The notes under the pieces were generated by a model that made no database searches, was not told where the DNA came from, and saw only the letters and a list, made by a program, of their open reading frames with translations. A stretch of 64,000 bases of DNA. It comes from JAMXLO01 sp963726125 (GTDB lineage: Bacteria; Pseudomonadota; Alphaproteobacteria; Acetobacterales; Acetobacteraceae). Position 1 is the stretch's first letter, and each line of letters starts with the position of its first letter. Made by a program: the position numbers and the translations under genes. Positions 35,001 to 42,999 of the stretch are shown one piece after another. The DNA is taken from contig CAVSBG010000007.1 in NCBI GenBank assembly GCA_963726125.1, positions 1 to 64,000 of the forward strand. The letters run 5' to 3'.

Positions 35001-35750
35001 CTATTCGACCTTGAAGCCGCGCTTATCGAAGATCGCCCGCGCGTCCGGTCCCGCCAGGAATGTCATTAGCGCGCGCGCCTCCGGCGTATCGCCCGCCTTG
35101 ACCACGGCGAACGGATACGACACCGGATCGTGACTGTTGGCGGGAAAAACCCCAGCCACCATCACGCCTTTCGACACGGCGGCATCAGTCGCATAGACGA
35201 TGCCGGCGGGGGCCTCGCCGCGCTCCACCAGCAGCAAGGCGGCGCGAACATCATCGGTGCGCGCGAGGCGTGGCTGCACTGCGTCCCACATCCCGAGCTT
35301 CTTGAGCGCCTGTTCTGCATAAAGCCCAACCGGCACATGCGCAGGATCGCCGGTGGCAATGCGGCCGTTCGGTCCAAGCAGGCCGAGCAGGTCGAAGCCC
35401 GGGCCGATCGTGACGTGCTGTGGTTTGTCAGCGGGGACCACCAGCACCAGGTCATTGCCCAGCAGGTCCTTGCGCGTGTCGGCGACAATCAGCTTCTTGT
35501 CGGCCAGGTAGTCCATCCACTTCTCATCTGCGGAGGCGAACAGGTTCGCCGGCGCGCCCTGCTCGATCTGTCGCGCCAGGGTCGAGCTGGCCCCGAACGA
35601 GAGCCGCAGCGGCTGATGGCCGTCCTTCGCCCATTGCGCCGAGACGTCCTTCATCGCATCCGTCAGGCTGGCGGCGGCGAACACTGTCAGCTCCTGCGCC
35701 CGAGCGGCAAGTGGTGCGAGCAAGAGGCAAAGGGCCAGCAGGAAACGCAT
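35001..35750 (-). CDS. modA: Molybdate ABC transporter substrate-binding protein
   Basis: The 249-residue protein begins with a signal peptide (MRFLLALCLLLAPLAARA). The ModA signatures LTVFAAASLTDAM, FGASSTLARQIEQGAPANLF and DPAHVPVGLYAEQAL follow. It captures molybdate or tungstate in the periplasm and delivers it to ModBC. The start at 35750 gives the signal peptide. It is the first gene of modABC and diverges from the ModE-like regulator. Confidence 0.93.
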   Translation of the reverse strand: MRFLLALCLLLAPLAARAQELTVFAAASLTDAMKDVSAQWAKDGHQPLRLSFGASSTLARQIEQGAPANLFASADEKWMDYLADKKLIVADTRKDLLGNDLVLVVPADKPQHVTIGPGFDLLGLLGPNGRIATGDPAHVPVGLYAEQALKKLGMWDAVQPRLARTDDVRAALLLVERGEAPAGIVYATDAAVSKGVMVAGVFPANSHDPVSYPFAVVKAGDTPEARALMTFLAGPDARAIFDKRGFKVE

Positions 35751-35817
35751 CGATCCGTACCTCTTTTGGTTCCACCGCAGGAACACCGGCCTATGTCGGC
35801 CACTGTCGTCTGCGACG

Positions 35818-35835
35818 GTATGGTCGTTAGGATAC
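35818..35835. promoter_or_regulatory. Candidate ModE-type operator
   Basis: GTAT and ATAC half-sites separated by ten bases form an inverted repeat between modA and the divergent ModE-like gene. The position fits a molybdate-responsive operator, but the match to the known AT-rich ModE box is weak. Confidence 0.25.
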
Positions 35836-35983
35836 AGCGGTTGGACGTGTCAAGGATCGGCCAGCCCGTGCACGGACCCGGATATGCGCGGGAACCACGA
35901 CGCTGCTTGTCATCGGCGAGATGGCGCGTCACGCTGCGGCGACGGGCACGAACTCGTGAGAAGGCGCGTCGGGGGCATCGGCG

Positions 35984-36367
35984 ATGGCGAAGCGAAAACC
36001 AGATCAGGCGGACACGCCCGCGAAGAATGATCGGCTGAGCATTCGGCTTGATCTCGCCTCGGGTGCGCGAATCGGTCCGGGCAAGGTGGCCGTGCTGGAG
36101 GAAATCGCACGCTCCGGTTCGATTTCTGCCGCCGGGCGAGTCTTACGCATGTCCTATCGGCGGACCTGGGAGTTGGTCGAAGACCTCAATCGCACAGTTG
36201 GCACCCCCGTGGTGGCCACCGCGGCAGGCGGGAGTGGCGGCGGCGGCGCCGTCCTGACGCGCGCCGGGAAGGCGATCGTCGAGCGTTACCGTGCCATCGA
36301 GCTGGATACGGCGCACGCCGCGCGCAAACATCTGCTGGCGCTTAACCGCGCGTGTGTGGATAAGTGA
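35984..36367 (+). CDS. ModE-like winged-helix regulator without molybdate-binding domain
   Basis: The 127-residue protein matches the N-terminal winged helix of ModE: IGPGKVAVLEEIARSGSISAAGRVLRMSYRRTWELVEDLN, then a glycine-rich wing (GGSGGGGAVLT) and TRAGKAIVERYRAIE. The C-terminal MopI-type domains that sense molybdate are missing, as in the short ModE-like proteins common in proteobacteria. Divergence from modABC strongly suggests it controls that operon, with sensing done some other way. Confidence 0.85.
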   Translation: MAKRKPDQADTPAKNDRLSIRLDLASGARIGPGKVAVLEEIARSGSISAAGRVLRMSYRRTWELVEDLNRTVGTPVVATAAGGSGGGGAVLTRAGKAIVERYRAIELDTAHAARKHLLALNRACVDK

Positions 36368-36494
36368 TCGACTATGGAATCCGGTCACGACCGGCCATCT
36401 CGACCTGCACCGATTTGCGAACGATGGCGTTCCCGACGGCAACCTTACGATGGGCGGGGGAGCGCCGCCCTACGTTGAAGGTCACGCCACACCG

Positions 36495-38447
36495 CTACGT
36501 GACACGCGTATACACAGCGCGGCTGACGTACCCCTTGCGCGGGCCGCAGACCACAAAGGTCATGACATACCGATCGGGCGTCTCCAGCCGAAGGATCGCG
36601 TCATATTGGTCGAGCCTACACTGATGACGGCCACCCGATTGCAGTGGCCACAAACCATCCTGCGCTGGTGAGAACGCCAGATCGACGAAATGTGCACCAG
36701 CGTTCGCTCCATCAGCGAATGTCACGTCGATCGTGCCGTCTCGCAGCGCATAGATGTAGCGATTGCCGCCTTCCAACACCGTGCCGTCCGGCAAATGCAA
36801 CGTCCCTGTTTCAGCCTGCATCAAACGTCGATCCGGCAGCTCGGTGCAGCATGCGGTCCCGACGAAATGGCCGCCCGGGTCCACCGTCCGGTCAATCGAC
36901 CAGTTCCCCCGAAGCATCATCATGACCCGCTCAGCGGGCGATCCGTGCAACGGTTCGGAGACTATCGGGGTCGCAGCGCACGCGGTCTCGACAAGCGGCG
37001 CCGGGGTCGCACGAATTGTCTCCGCTGCGAGGTCCGACCTGGCGTGTGGGCCTACCAGCCGATAGTGCGCCGCTATCACCGGCCCGCGTGCAATGTAGGC
37101 GTGCAGCGGATGATTGGGGGACATCGGCGGCAGAACGCCCACCTCGCGCGCCAGGCCATCGGCCAACCCGACAAAATCACCATGCGGAAATTGCGGGCGC
37201 GGATTCGCAGTTCGAATGCGGCGCTCATCGTCGATCCCCTCGTGCATCGCCTGATCCGACGGGCGTGCGATCTCACCCGCCAGGATACCGGCGATCCAGC
37301 GCGATTGAAGTTCCATCACCGGAAAGTAAGGGCCGCGATAATGCCCCACGAAAACAAGTCCCGGGAGTGCCGGATGAAACACCTGCCTGTGCAGCAATGT
37401 TGGTTGCAGCCGATCGTCGGGATCGAACTCCAGCGCAGTCAACACAGACTGCTCGAGCAATGGCAATACGGTCGTATAGCCGGTACACATGACGATGGCA
37501 TCGACATCGCGGCGCGTCCCGTCGGCGAATATTACACCCTGCGTGTCGAAACGCAGCGTAGCGGTGCGTTTCACCTGAATGGTCCCCTCGCTCACGTGGC
37601 GCAGGAAATCGTCGGTGATCACCATGTCCGTCGCCGGTTCTACGCCCGCCGGAAACGCAAGTTCGGGCGAGACCGCTCCGGGATCGCCACCGAGTTCGGC
37701 CAGGAACAGATGCGGCTTGCGGAACAGCCGGTTGTCCGGACTGCGGTTGAAGAACACCAGGTCGTATGGGTACGGCGTGCCACCCGGCCGCGACGTGACG
37801 AATCGCGGGATGAACCACATCGGACGCCGCAGACTGACAATCACCGATGCAGCATAGGACGCGATCTGGCCGGCGATCTCGGTGCCGGAGAAAGCCGGCC
37901 CTACCACGAGCACGCGCTTGCCCGCGAATGCTGGGCGATTGGCAGGGGCGCTGTCGCATTGAGCGGCGTGGCGGACCTCGCCGCCGAATTGGTCAAGGCC
38001 CGGAAACGTCGGCGTATAGGGCACCGAAAAGAAGCCCGTCGCCATGATCACGTGGTCGAAGACGTCGGTCTCCGCGTGGCCATTGTGCACCATGTCGAGC
38101 CGCCACGCGTGCGGACCGATGCGGCGCACGCTCGTCACCCGCACACCGAAATGGATATATTTCAGCAGGTTGAATTCGGCGGCATAAGCGGTGAGGTATT
38201 CTATGACCTTGCAGCGCACCGGGAACACATCGCTGCCTGGCGGCCAAGGAAAATCAGAGAAAGCACAACTATAGTGCGACAGGTTGGTGCGCATGTCGGA
38301 TGACCAGGCTCCGCGCCCCGCGCCGGCCCACATGCCGCCGAAGTTCAGTGCAGCCTCGAGCACCACCGGCTCGATCCCATACTCCGCCAGCGCCTTCGCT
38401 GCGGCGAGGCCACTCGGGCCGGTACCGATTATCGCGACTTTCGGCAT
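36495..38447 (-). CDS. Flavin-containing monooxygenase fused to a DUF6314 domain
   Basis: The 650-residue protein has an FMO-type N-terminal part. The FAD fold is IIGTGPSGLAAAKAL (6-20), the second nucleotide-binding fold VLVVGPAFSGTEIAGQ is near 183, and MATGFFSVPYTPTFPG and CTGYTTVLPLL are typical of FMO/BVMO-like enzymes. From about residue 500 there is a separate domain, RGNWSIDRTVDPGGHFVGTA ... HQCRLDQYDAILRL ... VVCGPRKGYVSRAVYTR, which matches the pattern of DUF6314, usually a stand-alone ~150-residue protein. It starts 33 bases after the mmdB stop, on the same strand, so it may be the last gene of the mmd operon. The substrate is unknown. Confidence 0.8.
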   Translation of the reverse strand: MPKVAIIGTGPSGLAAAKALAEYGIEPVVLEAALNFGGMWAGAGRGAWSSDMRTNLSHYSCAFSDFPWPPGSDVFPVRCKVIEYLTAYAAEFNLLKYIHFGVRVTSVRRIGPHAWRLDMVHNGHAETDVFDHVIMATGFFSVPYTPTFPGLDQFGGEVRHAAQCDSAPANRPAFAGKRVLVVGPAFSGTEIAGQIASYAASVIVSLRRPMWFIPRFVTSRPGGTPYPYDLVFFNRSPDNRLFRKPHLFLAELGGDPGAVSPELAFPAGVEPATDMVITDDFLRHVSEGTIQVKRTATLRFDTQGVIFADGTRRDVDAIVMCTGYTTVLPLLEQSVLTALEFDPDDRLQPTLLHRQVFHPALPGLVFVGHYRGPYFPVMELQSRWIAGILAGEIARPSDQAMHEGIDDERRIRTANPRPQFPHGDFVGLADGLAREVGVLPPMSPNHPLHAYIARGPVIAAHYRLVGPHARSDLAAETIRATPAPLVETACAATPIVSEPLHGSPAERVMMMLRGNWSIDRTVDPGGHFVGTACCTELPDRRLMQAETGTLHLPDGTVLEGGNRYIYALRDGTIDVTFADGANAGAHFVDLAFSPAQDGLWPLQSGGRHQCRLDQYDAILRLETPDRYVMTFVVCGPRKGYVSRAVYTRVT

Positions 38448-38480
38448 CGGACGCGCCGCCGCCTCCTGGTTGCCGACCGC

Positions 38481-39605
38481 TTACTGTAGCAGCGCCAACA
38501 TGATGCCGCCCGACAATGCGGTGCCGAACACGCCTGCCAAATTCGGCCCCATCGCGTGGTAGATCAGGAAGTTCTCCGGATCGTCCTGCAGCGCCACCAC
38601 GTGCGCCACGCGTGCTGCGATCGGCACGGAGGCGATGCCCGCGGAACCCAGCAGCGGATTGATCTTCTCGGTCAAGAACAGGTTCATGATCTTGGCACCG
38701 ACCACACCCGAGGCGGTGCCGAACAGGAATGCGATCAGCCCGAGCACGACGATCTCAATCGTGCTTCCGGTCAGGAACTTATCGGCCTGCATGGTTGAGC
38801 CAATCGCCAGCGTCAGTATGATGATGACAATGTTCATCACCTCGTTGGCGGCGGACTTGGCCAGGCGCTCGGTCACCAACACTTCCTTGAACAGATTCCC
38901 GAGCATCAGCATGGTGATCAGCGGGGCGACCGGCGGCAGCAGCAGGTTGACCAGTATGCCGATGACTATGGGAAAGGCGATGCGCTCCACTCGGGTGACG
39001 ACGCGCATCTGCTTCATCCGGATCATGCGCTCCTGCTTGCTGGTGAACAGTCGCATCACTGGTGGCTGGATCAGCGGCATCAGGGCCATGTAAGAATAAG
39101 CCGCCACCGAAATCTGTGGCAACAGATGCGGCGCGAGCTTCACCGCCATGAAGATCGCCATGGGGCCGTCGGCACCGCCGATGATACCGATCGCACCGGC
39201 CTCGTAGATCGTGAAGCCAAGCACTTTGGCGCCGATCAGCGCTACAAAGATGCCGAGGTGCGCGGCGGCACCCAAGATGACCAACTTTGGATTGGCCATC
39301 ATCGGACCAAAGTCGGTCATCGCACCTACACCGAAGAATATGAGCGGCGGCAGGATCAACAACTCAACGCCGCGGTAAGCATAGTTGAAGAGCCCGCCTG
39401 GCAAAATGAGATCCGAGCCGGGCACGTTCGAGATGATGCATGAGAAGCCGATGCCTACCAGGAGCAACGGTTCGTATTTCTTGATGATGGCGAGCAGGAT
39501 CATCGCGATGCCGACCGCGATCATCACAACATTGCCCCACCACAATTGGGCAACACCGGTCTGCGCACCCATTGCGCCGAAGAACGCCATCATTTGCTCG
39601 AGCAT
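38481..39605 (-). CDS. mmdB: Na+-translocating methylmalonyl-CoA decarboxylase, beta subunit
   Basis: The 374-residue membrane protein is the sodium-channel subunit of biotin-dependent decarboxylase pumps (OadB/GcdB/MmdB). Characteristic sequences are GFSCIISNVPGSDLI, FFGVGAMTDFGPMMANP with the essential Asp, and IIGGADGPMAIFMA (both in helices that bind Na+). ERIAFPIVIGILVNLLLPP, GSAGIASVPIAARV and HAMGPNLAGVFGTALSGG follow. About nine to eleven helices are expected. It decarboxylates carboxybiotin on MmdC and exports Na+. The genes for the other subunits lie directly upstream, which distinguishes it from an orphan paralogue. Confidence 0.92.
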   Translation of the reverse strand: MLEQMMAFFGAMGAQTGVAQLWWGNVVMIAVGIAMILLAIIKKYEPLLLVGIGFSCIISNVPGSDLILPGGLFNYAYRGVELLILPPLIFFGVGAMTDFGPMMANPKLVILGAAAHLGIFVALIGAKVLGFTIYEAGAIGIIGGADGPMAIFMAVKLAPHLLPQISVAAYSYMALMPLIQPPVMRLFTSKQERMIRMKQMRVVTRVERIAFPIVIGILVNLLLPPVAPLITMLMLGNLFKEVLVTERLAKSAANEVMNIVIIILTLAIGSTMQADKFLTGSTIEIVVLGLIAFLFGTASGVVGAKIMNLFLTEKINPLLGSAGIASVPIAARVAHVVALQDDPENFLIYHAMGPNLAGVFGTALSGGIMLALLQ

Positions 39606-39658
39606 GGCTGCCTCTTATTTGTGTGACGCAAGCCCGCGCTGAGCGTGGCGCAGATCAA

Positions 39659-39818
39659 TCAATGGCCGCGCCGCATGCTTTCTTCGTCGAGCTTGCCAAG
39701 GCGGTTCAACAACGGCAGCAGGCTCAGTACCAAAACCGATGCCGGAGATCATCACCATGCTGAGAATGAAATCGATCACGCTTAGAAGAACCGCGAATGT
39801 CAGGGTGTCTTTTTCCAT
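39659..39818 (-). pseudogene. Small membrane subunit-like gene, one-base frameshift (MmdE position)
   Basis: A frame starting MEKDTLTFAVLLSVIDFILSM is a strong membrane helix but runs into a poor-quality tail. Removing one base from the CC at 39731-39732 (GGTTTTGGTACTG to GGTTTTGTACTG) joins it to VLSLLPLLNRLGKLDEESM and a TGA at 39659, giving 52 residues. In Veillonella the decarboxylase has a tiny epsilon subunit (MmdE, about 55 residues), encoded with mmdADECB. This gene lies between mmdC and mmdB and fits in size and topology, but sequence homology is not verified. The frameshift could be a mutation or a base-call error. Confidence 0.5.
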
Positions 39819-39881
39819 TGATGCCTCCAGGAGACCAGCAAATGGGCGCGCGTGACGGAACCCGCGGGAGGATGCGAGTGC

Positions 39882-40304
39882 TCATCCCACCGTCATCAGC
39901 ACCTGCCCGGTTTCCACGCTGTCGTTTGCCTTGACGGCGATGTTGGTGACCTTGCCAGCGAATTTCGCGCGAACTTCGGTCTTCATTTTCATCGCCTCGA
40001 TGGTCGCTACCTTGTCGCCGATGGCGACATCGCGGCCGAGTGGCACGTCGATGGAATTCACCACGCCACCCAACGGTGCCACGACGCTGCCGGCGCCGGC
40101 GACGGCCTGTGCGGCGCTTGGCGGCGCTGGTGCCGCAACAGGTGCAGCGTGCACCACCGCGACGGGTGCGGTGTGCACGATTGGTGCAGGTGCCGCGGCG
40201 GTCGGATGACCTGCGTCAGCGCCCTGACCAAGATCTTCAACCACCACGTTGTAACTGCGACCGTCCACGCTGATACGAAAATTATGCATGCTGCTCATCC
40301 TCAA
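39882..40304 (-). CDS. mmdC: Methylmalonyl-CoA decarboxylase biotin carrier (gamma) subunit
   Basis: This 140-residue protein has an alanine/proline-rich linker (residues about 35-70) and a biotinyl domain with ATIEAMKMKTEV, where Lys106 is the biotin attachment site. The carrier shuttles CO2 from MmdA to MmdB. The frame opens with ATG at 40304, overlapping the mmdD stop by four bases; a later ATG at 40289 (MHNFRISVDG) is also possible. The layout (carrier with an Ala/Pro linker between carboxyltransferase and beta subunit genes) is that of decarboxylase pumps. Confidence 0.92.
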   Translation of the reverse strand: MRMSSMHNFRISVDGRSYNVVVEDLGQGADAGHPTAAAPAPIVHTAPVAVVHAAPVAAPAPPSAAQAVAGAGSVVAPLGGVVNSIDVPLGRDVAIGDKVATIEAMKMKTEVRAKFAGKVTNIAVKANDSVETGQVLMTVG

Positions 40305-40648
40305 TTGCGGGTGTGATGCGAGGTCTGTTGCATCCAGCGGCCTTCGATGGCCCAGACCCCGCTCTGGCGTTCCGCCTCGAGATGCACGATGCGATGCGCT
40401 CCAACCATCGCGTAAACCGCGGCCGCGATGACGGCGATGTCGTCATTGAGCGATGCTTCGGCGACGGCGACAGACAGCCCGGCGACTGCGGCGGGTGGCA
40501 CTACAACGATCGCGGTCACATCAGGCGCGGCCTTGGATCGCGCCATCAATGCAGTGACGATGCGGAATCCCCAGTACATCAGGCTCACGACGCCGAGGAT
40601 CGCCAGCCAGTTGGTCAGTACGGCGCCGCCAACCATGCTCTCATGCAT
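40301..40648 (-). CDS. mmdD: Methylmalonyl-CoA decarboxylase delta subunit (OadG-like)
   Basis: The 115-residue protein has one N-terminal membrane helix (TNWLAILGVVSLMYWGFRIVT, about 12-32). A soluble part with proline-rich linker and IAVIAAAVYAMVGAHRIVHLEAE follows, typical of OadG/MmdD subunits that anchor and assemble the complex. It ends in a basic/His tail (TSHHTRN). The gene is coupled to mmdC by a four-base overlap and lies 45 bases after mmdA. Small OadG-like proteins are poorly conserved, so the assignment leans on context. Confidence 0.8.
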   Translation of the reverse strand: MHESMVGGAVLTNWLAILGVVSLMYWGFRIVTALMARSKAAPDVTAIVVVPPAAVAGLSVAVAEASLNDDIAVIAAAVYAMVGAHRIVHLEAERQSGVWAIEGRWMQQTSHHTRN

Positions 40649-40693
40649 TGCGCGACCTCGTCCTGCCTGTGGAACTCGGCTTGCGGTGACGGC

Positions 40694-42248
40694 TCACAAC
40701 GGGATATTCCCATGCTTCTTCGGCGGTCTCACCTCGCGTTTGCTGCGGAGCTTCCGCAACGCGAGCGCCACCGTCCATCTGGTCGATGCCGGATCAATCA
40801 CGTCGGTAATGTAGCCGTTGCCCGCCGAAAGGTACGGGGAGGCGAACTCCGCGCGATAGGCCGCTGCCAGTTCCGCCGCCAGGGCACGCCGATCGGGCGC
40901 TGCCTTGAGTTCCTTGCTGTAGAGCACGTTGATGGCACCCTCCGCGCCCATCACCGCGATTTCCGCCGACGGCCAGGCAAACACGAAGTCGGCACCCATC
41001 TCCTGGCTGCACATCGCCAGATACGAACCGCCATAGGCCTTGCGCAGGATCACCGTCACCTTGGGCACCGTCGCCGAGGCATATGCAAATAGCAGTTTGG
41101 CGCCGTGCCGGATGATGCCGCCGCGTTCCTGCTCGATACCCGGAAGGAAGCCAGGCACGTCGACCAGCGTCACCAGGGGAATGTTGAATGCATTGCAGAA
41201 ACGGATGAAGCGGGCACCTTTGTCGGACGCATCGATGTCGAGCGCGCCGGCACGCACTGCCGGCTGGTTGGAGAGCAGGCCAACCACCATGCCCTCCATG
41301 CGCGCGAAATCCCACTATGAGGTTCTCGGCGAAACTCGCGTGCACTTCGAAGAAGTCGCCATCATCCACCAGGCGAGCGATCACCAGGCGCGCATCCAGC
41401 GGTGTCGAGCTTTCCGCCGGAATCAGCGCGTTCATCTCTTCGTCGGGCGTCTCGTCGATATCGGCGGTCAGCCGATGCGGCGGTTCCTCGGAATTGTTGG
41501 CTGGCAGAAAGCTCAGCAATCGCTGCGCGAGTTCGACGGCGTGCTTGTCGCTATCCGCGAGAAAATGCACGTTGCCGCTCACCGAGGCATGCATCGTGGC
41601 GCTGCCGACCTCGTCCATCGTCACGGTCTTGCCGGTGACTGCCTTGATGACCTCGGGGCCGGTTATGAACATCTGGGCGTTTGACTTCGTCATTATGACG
41701 AAATCCATCAACGCCGGAGAGTACGCCGCACCGCCCGCGCAGGGGCCGCAGATCACCGCGATCTGTGGTACTACACCGGACAGCAGCACGTTCTGGTAGA
41801 ACACCAGGCCGTAGCCGGACAGCGCATCCACCGCTTCCTGGATGCGCGCGCCGCCAGAATCATTGAACGCAACGATCGGCATGCCGGTGAGTGCCGCGGT
41901 CTGCATCGCACGCACGATTTTCGACGCGTGCATCTTGCCGAGCGTACCGGCGGCGACAGTAAAGTCCTGGCTGAACGCAGCGACGGCGCGGCCACCAACA
42001 TAGCCGGTGCCCACCACCACGCCGTCGGCCGGCAGATCCTTTTGCTTGGCAACGCCCGCCTGCCGGGTGCTGCGGATGTGCATGCCGATTTCCTGGAAAG
42101 TGCCCTCCTGGAACAGCGTCGCAAGCCGTTCACGCGCGGTCATGCGACCCTGGTCGTGGCGGGCGCGCGCCTTATCCTCGCCCCCGCCTTCCAACAGCTT
42201 GATCTGTCTGTCCTTGAAATCCTCGAGGACTGCGACGTTAAGCGTCAT
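40694..42248 (-). CDS. mmdA: Methylmalonyl-CoA decarboxylase alpha (carboxyltransferase) subunit, one-base frameshift
   Basis: The carboxyltransferase of about 517 residues moves CO2 from methylmalonyl-CoA to biotin. The N-terminal part (RMTARERLATLFQEGTF, VVGTGYVGGRAVAAFSQDFTV, GARIQEAVDALSGYG) and the C-terminal part (MVVGLLSNQPAVRAGALD, GARFIRFCNAFNIPLVTL, ARFAWPSAEIAVMGAEGA-like) lie in different frames. They join perfectly if one extra base at 41306, in the CGCGCG run, is removed (ENLIVGF + ARMEGM). Without that, translation stops early. It is flanked by mce and mmdD. Because pccA/accC genes are absent here and mmdB/C/D are present, it acts in a decarboxylase and not in propionyl-CoA carboxylase. 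Confidence 0.88.
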
Positions 42249-42289
42249 GGTGCTGTCAATCCTTATGAAGGCTGGTGAAGTCGCCAGGA

Positions 42290-42694
42290 TCAGATCTGCT
42301 GCAGCTCCAACAGACAGCCGTTGAAGTCCTTCGGATGCAGGAACAGTACCGGCATGTTGTGCGCACCGATCCGCGGCTCTCCGGTGCCCAGGATCCGCAC
42401 GCCCTTCGCCTTCAATTCGTCACGCGCGGCGAGCAGGTCAGCCACCTCAAAGCACATGTGGTGAATACCGCCGGCCGGGTTCTTTTCGAGAAATCCCTTG
42501 ATCGTGCTGTCCTCGCCGAGCGGCAACAACAGCTCCACCTTCGTGTTGGGTAGCTCGACGAACACGACCGTGACCCCATGATCGGGCTGCGGCAGCGGCG
42601 CGGATACCTTCGCACCGAGCACGTCGCGATACATTGCAGTGGCTTTCTCAAGATCCGGGACCGCGATCGCGACGTGGTTGAGTTTGCCGATCAT
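42290..42694 (-). CDS. mce: Methylmalonyl-CoA epimerase
   Basis: The 134-residue VOC-fold protein has KLNHVAIAVPDLEKATAMYRD, GIHHMCFEVADLLAARDEL and FLHPKDFNGCLLELQQ, containing the His and Glu metal ligands of methylmalonyl-CoA epimerases. It interconverts the (R)- and (S)-isomers. That is needed because the mutase makes the R form while biotin decarboxylases use the S form. It lies between scpC and mmdA in the operon. Confidence 0.92.
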   Translation of the reverse strand: MIGKLNHVAIAVPDLEKATAMYRDVLGAKVSAPLPQPDHGVTVVFVELPNTKVELLLPLGEDSTIKGFLEKNPAGGIHHMCFEVADLLAARDELKAKGVRILGTGEPRIGAHNMPVLFLHPKDFNGCLLELQQI

Positions 42695-42849
42695 GGAAGT
42701 CTCTCCTGTAAGGCATGCCGCCGCAGCGCGGCTGCGGCCCTACGCGGTACTGCGAGAGTCCTAAACACCCGATTAACGCACGCGTACTACCGAGCGCCGA
42801 AAGGGAGTGCCTATCCAACTCGGTGATGGCCACGCGCAACCAACCCCGT

Positions 42850-42905
42850 CATGACCGGTCTCACCCTCGTCATGGGCGGGCTTGACCCGGCCATCTCGAC
42901 CCCCA
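42850..42905. repeat. GTCATGGGCGGGCTTGACCC-type intergenic repeat
   Basis: CGTCATGGGCGGGCTTGACCC followed by GGCCATCTCGAC matches the repeat family also found at 4965-5075 and 52690-52728. It sits in the 305-base gap between scpC and mce, inside the pathway operon, where it may mark an internal processing site, terminator or insertion of the repeat. Confidence 0.65.
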
Positions 42906-42999
42906 CGCACTATTGCGAGAGATGAGGTCCCAGTCTGCAACTGTCACAAGGATTCAGCGGTCAATCAGTGCACGCCGGGTCCAGAGACCCGCCAAACGT

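Noticed and set aside
36690..38303. 537-codon plus-strand frame
   Set aside because: Antisense to the flavin monooxygenase fusion gene, with no recognisable domain.
40694..42248. mmdA as propionyl-CoA carboxylase beta subunit (pccB)
   Set aside because: The sequence alone would allow it, but adjacent OadB-, OadG- and biotin-carrier-type genes and no biotin carboxylase point to a decarboxylase.
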